The notes under the pieces: generated by a model | What the model was told of the DNA's origin: nothing | Database searches by the model: none | Seen by the model: only the letters and a program-made list of their open reading frames with translations | Made by a program: the position numbers and the translations under genes | Part shown: positions 1 through 8,799 of the stretch, piece after piece | Layout of the letters: every line of letters begins with the position of its first letter | Position numbering within the stretch: the stretch's first letter is position 1 | Origin: Nocardioides sp. | Lineage (GTDB): Bacteria > Actinomycetota > Actinomycetes > Propionibacteriales > Nocardioidaceae | Assembly: GCA_030698375.1 (NCBI GenBank) | Contig: JAUYLL010000076.1 | Span: 1 to 32,034 of the forward strand | Length of the DNA stretch: 32,034 nt | Direction of reading: 5' to 3'

Positions 1-1
1 C

Positions 2-262
2 TTCCCCGGCTGCCACACCAACGCCCGAAGATCCGACCTCGACCACATCGAGCCCTATATCCCACCCGACGACGGCGGACCACCCGGCCAGACCCGACCA
101 GAGAATCTCGCCGCGCTCTGCAGACGCCACCACCGCCTCAAGACCCACAGCGGCTGGACTTACCGACGTGCCGGCGAGGGCTACGCCTGGGACCCGCCAG
201 TCCGCGCGGCTGCGGGCAGCGTCACGCGGAAGACCGCGCCCCCGTGGTCGGCAGGCCGGTAG
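2..262 (+). CDS. HNH endonuclease, DUF222-type family, C-terminal part (5' end outside window)
   Basis: Frame 2 is open from the left edge to the TAG at 260-262. It encodes the HNH end of the DUF222/HNH proteins that are multicopy in Nocardioides and mycobacteria. Seen: a P-G-C zinc-knuckle start, LDHIEPY (catalytic D-H), then PENLAALCRRHHRLKTHSGW (the N and final H of the motif), then the family's usual Y-x-W-x-x-P ending near base 181. Family members are presumed metal-dependent nucleases, but their cellular role is not established. After the YAWDPP motif the remaining codons look like no family tail. They lie antisense to the last codons of the kinase on the other strand, with stops at 262 (+) and 181 (-), so the two genes overlap tail to tail by 82 bp. 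The tail may have been replaced by recombination at this junction. The upstream part is not visible, so intactness cannot be judged. Confidence 0.8.
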   Translation, partial: FPGCHTNARRSDLDHIEPYIPPDDGGPPGQTRPENLAALCRRHHRLKTHSGWTYRRAGEGYAWDPPVRAAAGSVTRKTAPPWSAGR

Positions 263-1368
263 TCGACGTGTCCGCCGTGCGCCTCGGCGAGCTGGCGGAC
301 CACGTAGAGCCCCAGACCGATGCCGCGCGCGGTGGTCCCCGGGCCGCGCGTGTACTCGTCGAACAGCTCGGGGACGAACTCCTCGGGGACCCCGGGACCG
401 TGGTCCTCGACCTCCAGGACGGTGCGCACCTGACCGTCCTCGAGGCCCTCGTGGATCCGCACCACGATCGGCGCGCCACCGTGCTTGCGGGCGTTGCCGA
501 CCAGGTTGGTCAGCAGCTGCTCGAGCCGGTGCGGCTCGCCCAGGACCCACGCCTCGGCCGGCACCTCGACCAGGATGTCCGGGGAGCCCTGGAGTGACTC
601 GGTGACCTGGGCGGCGAGGTCGACCGGCTCCTGGGCGACCCCGAGGAGCCCGCGGCGGCCCTGGGCGGCGGCCAGCAGGTCGCCGGTGAGGGTGTCGAGC
701 AGGGTGGCGTGGCGCGCCAGCGAGCGCAGCAACCGCTCACGCCGCTCCGGGCTCCCGGCGAGACCGCCGTCGAGAAGCGCCTCGGTGACGCCCAGCAGCA
801 CCGTGACCGGAGTGCGGATCTCGTGCGCGGTCGCGGCGACGGCCCGGCGCAGGCGCTCGAGTGCCTCCGCGGTCTCCTCGACCGAGGCGGCCGGCTCGCC
901 GGCAGCCGGGGTCGCCTGCGGGGTCTCGTCGTGCTCTCGAGGGGCCAGGGGGCCCGTCCGGGTCGCCACGAGGTCGCGGACCCGGTGCAGGACCTGGCGG
1001 ATGGAGGTGCCCTTCTCGATGTAGTCGTCGGCTCCCGCCCGCAGCGCCTGCTGCGACATGGCGCCCCCCTGGAACCCGGAGAGGACGACGATGACGGCCT
1101 CGGGGCAGAGGGCGCGCAGGTGGGGCAGGGCCTCGAGCCCGTCCATCACCGGCATCGCCAGGTCGATGAGGATGACGTCGGGCAGCAGGCTGGTGACCAC
1201 GTCGATGGCCTCCCGGCCGTCCGCGGCCTGCCCGACGACCTCGAAGTCCTCGGTGCGCCCGAAGGCGAGCGCGAGCAGCTCGCGCAGGTCCGGGGTGTCG
1301 TCGACGACCACCGTGCGGTGGGCCCGGGTGGCCATCAGGACGTCCTGCCCGCCGCTCGCAGTGGTCAT
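181..1368 (-). CDS. Hybrid response regulator / histidine kinase (REC-HisKA-HATPase_c)
   Basis: Soluble 395-residue two-component protein with no membrane segment. The N-terminal receiver domain (about 18-135) has acidic-pocket D23/D24, phospho-acceptor D69 in LIDLAMP, and conserved K119. A Pro/Ala/Glu linker follows, then a HisKA domain with AHEIRTP (H182), and an ATPase domain with N box NLVGNARKHG (N288, N292), a DHGPGVPEE box and a GIGLGLYVV G box. The receiver comes before the kinase, so phosphorylation of D69 may control the kinase; this is inference. The ATG at 1366-1368 overlaps the TGA of the upstream membrane protein (ATGA), implying translational coupling. M12 (MATRAHRTVVV) is an alternative start. 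No output DNA-binding regulator is encoded nearby, so the target is unknown. Confidence 0.9.
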   Translation of the reverse strand: MTTASGGQDVLMATRAHRTVVVDDTPDLRELLALAFGRTEDFEVVGQAADGREAIDVVTSLLPDVILIDLAMPVMDGLEALPHLRALCPEAVIVVLSGFQGGAMSQQALRAGADDYIEKGTSIRQVLHRVRDLVATRTGPLAPREHDETPQATPAAGEPAASVEETAEALERLRRAVAATAHEIRTPVTVLLGVTEALLDGGLAGSPERRERLLRSLARHATLLDTLTGDLLAAAQGRRGLLGVAQEPVDLAAQVTESLQGSPDILVEVPAEAWVLGEPHRLEQLLTNLVGNARKHGGAPIVVRIHEGLEDGQVRTVLEVEDHGPGVPEEFVPELFDEYTRGPGTTARGIGLGLYVVRQLAEAHGGHVDYRPADHGGAVFRVTLPAAARTGGSQA

Positions 1369-1973
1369 GACCGTGGAGCGCCGGTGTCGTCGCGACCGGT
1401 GACCGCCGCGGAGTGGCGCAGCAGGCCCGCGGAGATCCCCTGCCCGTGCTCACCACCGCCGATGAGGTCGGTGATCATCTGGCTCGCGGCGACGATGGCG
1501 CCGTCGAGCGCGGCGTCGGCCTTCTCCTGCTCGCCCATCTCCAGCGCCATGCGGGCCACGACCAGGCCCTGAAGCACGGTGTCGTTGAGCTCGAGCGCCT
1601 GCTGCTCGCGGGCCCGGACGTCCTCGAAGAGCTGGGGGCCGGAGACCCCGCCGGAGTACGCCCGGCGCAGCGACCAGTAGTAGACGCCGACGATCGCGCC
1701 GACGACGTCCCAGATCGCCAGCGGCCAGCCCCAGGCGGTGCGCATGGCGAGACCCTCGACGAGGTCGACACCGAACCAGGGCAGCGTCATGTGCAGGCTG
1801 TGGGCGCCGTGGTGGACCGCGCAGGTGAGGAAGATCGCGGCCGTCGTCGCGCCGAGGACGTTCGAGCGCAGCTGACCCTCGCGGATCAACGGGCGGACGA
1901 TCGCGAGGACGATCAGGGTGTAGGAGACCGCGATGATCGTGTTCGCGGTCAGGCCGACGTGCCACCACTCCAC
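1365..1973 (-). CDS. Membrane protein with a histidine-kinase-like dimerisation segment lacking the His
   Basis: A 202-residue protein starting at GTG 1973, preceded by GAGAGG at good spacing. The N-terminal two thirds hold about four hydrophobic segments (NTIIAVSYTLIVLAIV, a segment near LGATTAAIFLTCAVHH, one near VDLVEG, and WPLAIWDVVGAIVGVYYW). A soluble helical part follows with the run ALELNDTVLQGLVVARMALE. This resembles the HisKA_3 dimerisation helix of NarL-type sensor kinases (E-L-H-D-x-V-x-Q-x-L) with Asn where the phospho-accepting His would be. There is no ATPase domain, so it cannot be a kinase on its own. It starts 12 nt after the upstream membrane gene and overlaps the downstream REC-kinase by ATGA. 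I infer a sensor or scaffold subunit working with that kinase. The family has no name I recognise. Confidence 0.75.
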   Translation of the reverse strand: MEWWHVGLTANTIIAVSYTLIVLAIVRPLIREGQLRSNVLGATTAAIFLTCAVHHGAHSLHMTLPWFGVDLVEGLAMRTAWGWPLAIWDVVGAIVGVYYWSLRRAYSGGVSGPQLFEDVRAREQQALELNDTVLQGLVVARMALEMGEQEKADAALDGAIVAASQMITDLIGGGEHGQGISAGLLRHSAAVTGRDDTGAPRS

Positions 1974-1984
1974 GGGTATTCCTC

Positions 1985-2707
1985 TCAGGCGCCGCCGCCG
2001 GCGAGCGCCAGCAGCAGCAGGGCGGACAGGGAGACCACGGCGGCCACCCGGGCGGGGCGGTGCCAGCGGACGGGGTCGGCCAGGGCCGGCACCGTGCTTT
2101 CGGGGCGGGGGACGACGGGCCGTTCGGTGCGCAGCAGCAGCACCAGCACGGCCACCACGGCCAGCAGCTGCCACCCCGCGACCGCGACGTCCCAACCGCC
2201 CCAGGCCTCGGGGGTGGGGGCGAGGACGGGGAGTCCCGTCGTACGTGCGACGAAGAGGGCGAGCAGGGCGACGAGGTGGACGGCGAGGGTGAGCCGGCAC
2301 CGGGCGCGGGTCGCGCCGGTGGCCAGGGCGAGGGCGGCGAGCAGCTGACCGATCGCGAGCACGGCGAACGCGATGCCGAGGAGCGTCGCGGCACGTGCTG
2401 TCGGGAGCGCGAGCGCGGCGTGCACCCCCGCGGCGGCGGCGGAACCGAGGACGGCGAGCGGCAGCCAGGTCCCCGCCCGGACGTCGAGGGCGGGGAGGGG
2501 GGCGGCGAGCGGGGCGACCGGCAGCCCGAGGTCGCGGCGTAGCCGGGCGACCTGGACGGCGTGGTCGGTGGCCCGGGCGGGCCCGAGCACGCCTGCCCGG
2601 GCCAGGTGGACGGGGGCGATCAACGCGAGCGCGCCCGCCAGGCCCCCGAGCACGAGGAACCCGTGGGCTCCGTGCGCGAGGGCGGCGACGGTGGTGTCGG
2701 CGGTCAC
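1985..2707 (-). CDS. Multi-pass membrane protein of unknown function
   Basis: First gene of the leftward three-gene operon; about 240 residues from GTG 2707. A longer in-frame ATG at 2755 would add an unhydrophobic, Arg-rich leader, so the GTG start is preferred. The protein is almost entirely hydrophobic, Ala/Leu/Val rich, with about seven predicted helices: one near residues 10-30, then paired helices around GTWLPLAVLGSAAAAGV, LGIAFAVLAIGQLLAALAL, LTLAVHLVALLALFVA, VAVAGWQLLAVVAVLVLLL and AAVVSLSALLLLALAGG. No motif or family is recognised. It is followed after only 11 nt by the pseudo-DHp membrane protein and the REC-kinase, so it is probably the membrane input or transport partner of that signalling unit. 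This is inference from position only. Confidence 0.7.
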   Translation of the reverse strand: MTADTTVAALAHGAHGFLVLGGLAGALALIAPVHLARAGVLGPARATDHAVQVARLRRDLGLPVAPLAAPLPALDVRAGTWLPLAVLGSAAAAGVHAALALPTARAATLLGIAFAVLAIGQLLAALALATGATRARCRLTLAVHLVALLALFVARTTGLPVLAPTPEAWGGWDVAVAGWQLLAVVAVLVLLLRTERPVVPRPESTVPALADPVRWHRPARVAAVVSLSALLLLALAGGGA

Positions 2708-2795
2708 CCCACCATGATCGGCACGGAACGGACGTTTCCGAAGCTCTGGAGGCAACCTTGCAGGAACCTCCCGGTGGGCCTAGCAGCGGCGGGCG

Positions 2796-2824
2796 TTGAC
2801 CACCAGCTTTTAAGACCATACATT
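2796..2824 (+). promoter_or_regulatory. Promoter of the monooxygenase-membrane protein-TetR cassette
   Basis: TTGACC (2796-2801) and TACATT (2819-2824) are separated by exactly 17 nt, a good vegetative-type promoter. The expected start of transcription is near 2831, giving a short leader with a strong ribosome site AAGGGGAG (2846-2853), 5 nt before ATG 2859. The stretch is noticeably more A+T rich than the surroundings. Confidence 0.65.
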
Positions 2825-2845
2825 CATCCAGACTTTGTATGAATG
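2821..2845. promoter_or_regulatory. Inverted-repeat operator, probable TetR site
   Basis: CATTCAT (2821-2827) and ATGAATG (2839-2845) form a perfect 7-bp inverted repeat with an 11-bp spacer that itself has partial dyad symmetry. The left arm overlaps the -10 box and the right arm lies just past the expected transcription start, the classic layout for repression. The only regulator in the cassette is the TetR protein at 5495-6091, making autoregulation by that protein the simplest reading. Confidence 0.6.
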
Positions 2846-2858
2846 AAGGGGAGATCAC

Positions 2859-4373
2859 ATGAGCCTGGGCAGAACGGCCGTCGTGCTCGGCGGGAGCATC
2901 GCGGGACTGTGTGCCGCCGGGGCGCTCGCGCCGCACTTCGACGAGGTCCTCGTCCTCGAGCGGGACGAGCTGCCAGCCGATGCCGAGCACCGCCGCGGCG
3001 TGCCGCAGAGCAAGCACCCGCACTTCCTGCTCAACTCCGGGCGCCGAGCGATCAGTGAGCTCTTCCCCGGGTTCGAGGAGGACCTGATCGATGCCGGCGG
3101 CCTCCACCTGATGCCCTCGATGGACGCCGCCTACCTCGAAGGTGCCGGCTGGGCCTCACGCAAGCAGTCGTCGATGACCATGGTCTACAGCTCACGGATC
3201 CTGATCGAGCGGGTGCTGCGCGACAAGGTGCGCGAGGTGAGCAACGTCGCCATCCGCGAGGGAGTCTCGGTGCGCGGCATCGAGACGGCCGACGGCGGCA
3301 CCGCCCGGGGCCGGGTCACCGGCGTCACCATCTCGACCGCCACCGGCGGCGACGAGCGGATCGAGGCCGACTTCGTCGTCGACGCCATGGGCCGCGGCTC
3401 GTCGGTGTCTGACTGGCTGGTGGCCGCCGGCTGGCCCGAGACCCCGGTGCAGACACTCGACGCCAAGGTCACCTACACCTCCCGGTGGTACGACCTCCCG
3501 ACCCTCGAGGGCCGCCCCTCGTCTTGGTGGTGGCAGCACCTGGTGATCATGCCGACGCAGGACAAGGGCGACCACCCGCCCGAGCACGAGTTCCTCGCCA
3601 ACTTCTTCCCCATCGAGGGCGGCCGGACGATCGCCTGCATGGGCTCATGGGGTATCGACATGCCCCGCACGACCGAGGACTTCGTGGCCTCGGCCGAGCG
3701 AGTGCGGGCACCGCTGTTCGCAGCAGCGATGGCCGAGTGCGAGCCGGTGTCCGAGGTCCACCTGACCCGCTCGACGGGCAACAAGTGGCGACGCTACGAC
3801 CGGCTCCCCGCCGTACCCCTCGGCATCGCCTTCGTCGGTGACGCGATCTGCGCCTTCAATCCCTTCTACGCCCAGGGCATCAGCTCCGCAGCCGGGTCGG
3901 CGCTGATCCTCAGGGCGCACCTCCAGGCCGCCGCCGACTCCGGTCGGACGCTCGACCAACGGTTCTTCCAACGCTTCCTCGCCGCGCAGCGCAAGGGGCT
4001 CAAGGTGCCGTGGAGCATGGCGATGGCCCGCGACCGCGGCTACCAGTGCGCCACCGGCACCGAGACCCTCCCGGCGTGGCAGCGCAAGATCCTCGCCTCG
4101 ATGACCTGGCCGGCGTTCAACCTCATCACCGGCGCAGCGCGTGAGGACGAGGTCGTGGACGAGCACTTCGCGCGCGTCTTCAACCTCGACGAGTCGCTGG
4201 GCGACATGATGCGGAGCCCCCGGGTGCTGGCGGGACTGCTGCGCTTCAAGGCCAACTCCCTGCTCGGCCGTCACAAGGTGCCGTTCGGGTTCGACGCGCG
4301 GCAGGACCCGCCGGGCACCGACTGGACGTCTCGTGGCGTGGACGAGCCCATCGAGATGGCAGGCGCCCGATGA
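2859..4373 (+). CDS. FAD-dependent monooxygenase-like oxidoreductase
   Basis: A 504-residue flavoprotein. Near the N-terminus VVLGGSIAGLCAAGAL is a Rossmann dinucleotide-binding turn and VLVLERDELP ends with the acidic residue that binds the FAD ribose. R-G-V-P-Q-x-K-H-x-H-x-L-L (about residues 47-60) and the distal FAD motif FVGDAICAFNPFYAQG (G327-D328) place it with the PHBH-like group that includes 2-polyprenyl-6-methoxyphenol hydroxylases and actinobacterial epoxidases. Such enzymes hydroxylate or epoxidise lipophilic or aromatic substrates using NAD(P)H and O2; the substrate here is unknown. The start is fixed by AAGGGGAG 5 nt upstream. It is the first gene of a cassette under a predicted TetR operator, and its TGA overlaps the next ATG (ATGA), so enzyme and membrane protein are probably made together. 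Confidence 0.85.
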   Translation: MSLGRTAVVLGGSIAGLCAAGALAPHFDEVLVLERDELPADAEHRRGVPQSKHPHFLLNSGRRAISELFPGFEEDLIDAGGLHLMPSMDAAYLEGAGWASRKQSSMTMVYSSRILIERVLRDKVREVSNVAIREGVSVRGIETADGGTARGRVTGVTISTATGGDERIEADFVVDAMGRGSSVSDWLVAAGWPETPVQTLDAKVTYTSRWYDLPTLEGRPSSWWWQHLVIMPTQDKGDHPPEHEFLANFFPIEGGRTIACMGSWGIDMPRTTEDFVASAERVRAPLFAAAMAECEPVSEVHLTRSTGNKWRRYDRLPAVPLGIAFVGDAICAFNPFYAQGISSAAGSALILRAHLQAAADSGRTLDQRFFQRFLAAQRKGLKVPWSMAMARDRGYQCATGTETLPAWQRKILASMTWPAFNLITGAAREDEVVDEHFARVFNLDESLGDMMRSPRVLAGLLRFKANSLLGRHKVPFGFDARQDPPGTDWTSRGVDEPIEMAGAR

Positions 4374-5488
4374 GCACCACCTGTGAGGAGGCCGCGGAGC
4401 AGGTCACCCGCAACCTCGGGTTCGACTGCCACGACGTGAGTCCGGTCGTCTCGGTGCGCAACCCCTTCGACCTGGCGAACGGCACGATGCCGGTGCTCGA
4501 GCTGGTGATCATCGCGGGCGCGGTGTGGGCGCTGGTGCACGCCGTACGACGGCACCGCGCGGGCGATCCGGTCAACCTCGCGATCTGGTGCGCGTCGCTG
4601 ATCTACCTGTTCGTCACCGAGCCGCCGCTCTATTTCCCCGAGTGGTTCGGTCTGGACGAGCAGTACGGCTTCATCTTCGCCCACAACCTCTTCACGGTGC
4701 AGTTCATGTGGGACCGGCTGCCGCTCTACATCATCGCGATCTACCCGGCACTGAGCCAGCTCGTCTACGAGGTGGTCCGGGTGATGGGGGTCTTCAAGCA
4801 CCGTGGCGCGCTGGTCGGCTCGATCCTGGTCGCGTTCGTCTGCCAGGGGTTCTACGAGATCTTCGACCAGCTCGGCCCGCAGCTGAAGTGGTGGGGTTGG
4901 AACGACGACAACGTCATCGTGAACCATCCCTCCCTGGCCTCGGTGCCGATGAACAGCATGCTGCTCTTCGCCTCGGTGTCCTTCGGCGTGATGACGTTCC
5001 TCGCCGTCAAGCTGGCCGGGTCCAGGGCCCCCGGTGGCGGCCCGCGTCGCGGGTGGTCGCTCGCCTGGCGGATCGCGGTGGCCGGCGTGCTGACCCCGCC
5101 GTCGATGGCGCTGTTCGGGATCCCGTCCGCCGTGTTCGGCGGCGAGACGCCCAATGTCACGGCGCAGGCCTGGGTCCTCGGGATCGAGCTCGGACTGGTC
5201 TGGCTGGCCGGCCTCTGGATCCTGGTCAGCCACGTCCGGCGTCGGGACGCTGAGGAACCCGAGCCGATGACCCCGTTTGCGCTGATCTATCCCGTGGTCT
5301 ACCTGGCCGCGATGGCGGCACTGTGGTTGGTGGCGCTCCCCGCGTTCCTGGACGCCGAGAACGGCATCACCAGCCAGGGCACGCCGGTGGGCAGCGGCTG
5401 GTACACGATCGCCTGCTTCGCCGGAGCCGCAACGGTCCTCGTCGTGCTCCACGGCGTTCGGCGCCGCGCCCGCGTCGAGGTGGGGTGA
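4370..5488 (+). CDS. Multi-pass membrane protein, unrecognised family, cassette partner of the monooxygenase
   Basis: A 372-residue protein with about eight hydrophobic segments, e.g. VLELVIIAGAVWALV, IWCASLIYLFV, LPLYIIAIYPALSQLVY, VGSILVAFVCQGFYEIF, SMLLFASVSFGVMTFLAV, a segment after residue 230, and two near the C-terminus. Polar and aromatic residues cluster inside or between helices (TEPPLYFPEWFG, FAHNLFTVQFMWDR, FYEIFDQLGPQLKWWGWNDD), which suggests an active or binding site rather than a plain anchor. The pattern of Glu in a helix, Gly, then W-x-W followed by a Val-Pro-led helix faintly recalls CruF/lycopene-cyclase type carotenoid membrane enzymes. I regard that as a hint only. The start overlaps the oxidoreductase stop and the TetR gene follows after 6 nt. 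I do not recognise the family. Confidence 0.75.
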   Translation: MSTTCEEAAEQVTRNLGFDCHDVSPVVSVRNPFDLANGTMPVLELVIIAGAVWALVHAVRRHRAGDPVNLAIWCASLIYLFVTEPPLYFPEWFGLDEQYGFIFAHNLFTVQFMWDRLPLYIIAIYPALSQLVYEVVRVMGVFKHRGALVGSILVAFVCQGFYEIFDQLGPQLKWWGWNDDNVIVNHPSLASVPMNSMLLFASVSFGVMTFLAVKLAGSRAPGGGPRRGWSLAWRIAVAGVLTPPSMALFGIPSAVFGGETPNVTAQAWVLGIELGLVWLAGLWILVSHVRRRDAEEPEPMTPFALIYPVVYLAAMAALWLVALPAFLDAENGITSQGTPVGSGWYTIACFAGAATVLVVLHGVRRRARVEVG

Positions 5489-5494
5489 GCGGAA

Positions 5495-6091
5495 ATGGGT
5501 CATCACGGTTGGCAGGGCAACCCGCCGCGGACCGAGGCCGAGGCACGGCAGCGGATCGTCGCGGCCGCCTCGTCCTGCGTCGAGAAGTTCGGGCCCGCCA
5601 AGACCACGCTGTCCGACGTGGCCATCGAGCTCGGCGTCACCCGGCAGACCGTCTACCGCTATTACGCCAACCTCGCCGAGCTCCTTGGCGCCCTCGCCCA
5701 GACCGGGCTCGAGGAGTTCGTCGACCGGATGCAGCGGCACCTGTCGACCTTCAGCACGCCGTCTGACGTCGCGATCGAGTCGGTCGTGTTCGCGGTCCAG
5801 GCGATTCCCCGCGAGCGCCACATCGGTGCGCTCTTCCAGGCCGGCGAGGCTGAGGTGTTCAGTCGCGACGTCACGTCGTCGATGGCGGTCGCGGTCGGCG
5901 CGGGCATCCTGCGCCGGGTCCCCGTCGACTGGTCCGAGATCGGGGTCGAGGACGACGAGCTCGAGGGCCTCGCCGAGATCCTGATGCGACTCTTCGTGTC
6001 GTTCCTGCAGCACCCCGCGGACCCGCCGCGGTCCGAGGACGAGCTGCGCAGCCTGGTGCGACGCTGGCTCGGACCTGCCCTCCAGGCGTGA
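5495..6091 (+). CDS. TetR/AcrR-family transcriptional regulator
   Basis: A 198-residue repressor-type protein. Residues about 15-65 form the TetR helix-turn-helix: ARQRIVAAASSCVEKFGPAKTT, then LSDVAIELGVTRQTVYRYYANLAELL, with the family's typical TVYRYY recognition helix. The rest is the helical ligand/dimerisation domain, not conserved enough to name an inducer. It is the last gene of the cassette, 6 nt after the membrane protein, with a GGGGTGAG-like ribosome site. The cassette promoter carries an inverted repeat over its -10 box, so autorepression relieved by a lipophilic ligand, perhaps the monooxygenase substrate, is likely. The ligand is inference. Confidence 0.92.
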   Translation: MGHHGWQGNPPRTEAEARQRIVAAASSCVEKFGPAKTTLSDVAIELGVTRQTVYRYYANLAELLGALAQTGLEEFVDRMQRHLSTFSTPSDVAIESVVFAVQAIPRERHIGALFQAGEAEVFSRDVTSSMAVAVGAGILRRVPVDWSEIGVEDDELEGLAEILMRLFVSFLQHPADPPRSEDELRSLVRRWLGPALQA

Positions 6092-6109
6092 TCCAGACCA
6101 CACCCCAGA

Positions 6110-6130
6110 CTTGAGTGGAACAGACTCAAC
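6110..6130. promoter_or_regulatory. HAIR element (HspR operator) upstream of clpB
   Basis: CTTGAGT (6110-6116), 7 nt, ACTCAAC (6124-6130) matches the HAIR consensus CTTGAGT-N7-ACTCAAG at 13 of 14 positions. HAIR is the binding site of the heat-shock repressor HspR in actinobacteria, known in front of dnaK and clpB. A TACGTT box at 6137-6142 just downstream could be the -10, so the operator would cover the promoter. HspR itself is not encoded in this window. Confidence 0.85.
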
Positions 6131-6201
6131 TCTCGGTACGTTGGGCCTGTCACGAGGGAGGAACCCTCGGCCATGTCACCCGTACGAAGAGGCAGGACCC
6201 G

Positions 6202-8787
<2,586 letters not shown>

Positions 8788-8799
8788 TGGAATGAGCCC

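Noticed and set aside
2703..2760. GGAGG...CCTCC and GGAACGGACGTTTCC partial dyads as operators of the leftward operon
   Set aside because: Arms of only 4-5 bp with no matching promoter boxes; could easily be chance in this composition.
1365..3107. 580-codon minus-strand frame extending the pseudo-DHp protein upstream
   Set aside because: The upstream part is an Arg/Pro-rich wrong-frame reading of the preceding membrane gene; the GTG at 1973 with GAGAGG is the sensible start.
4370..5488. Calling the cassette membrane protein a carotenoid enzyme (CruF/lycopene cyclase)
   Set aside because: Only a loose pattern of Glu, Gly and W-x-W is shared; kept as a hypothesis, not an annotation.
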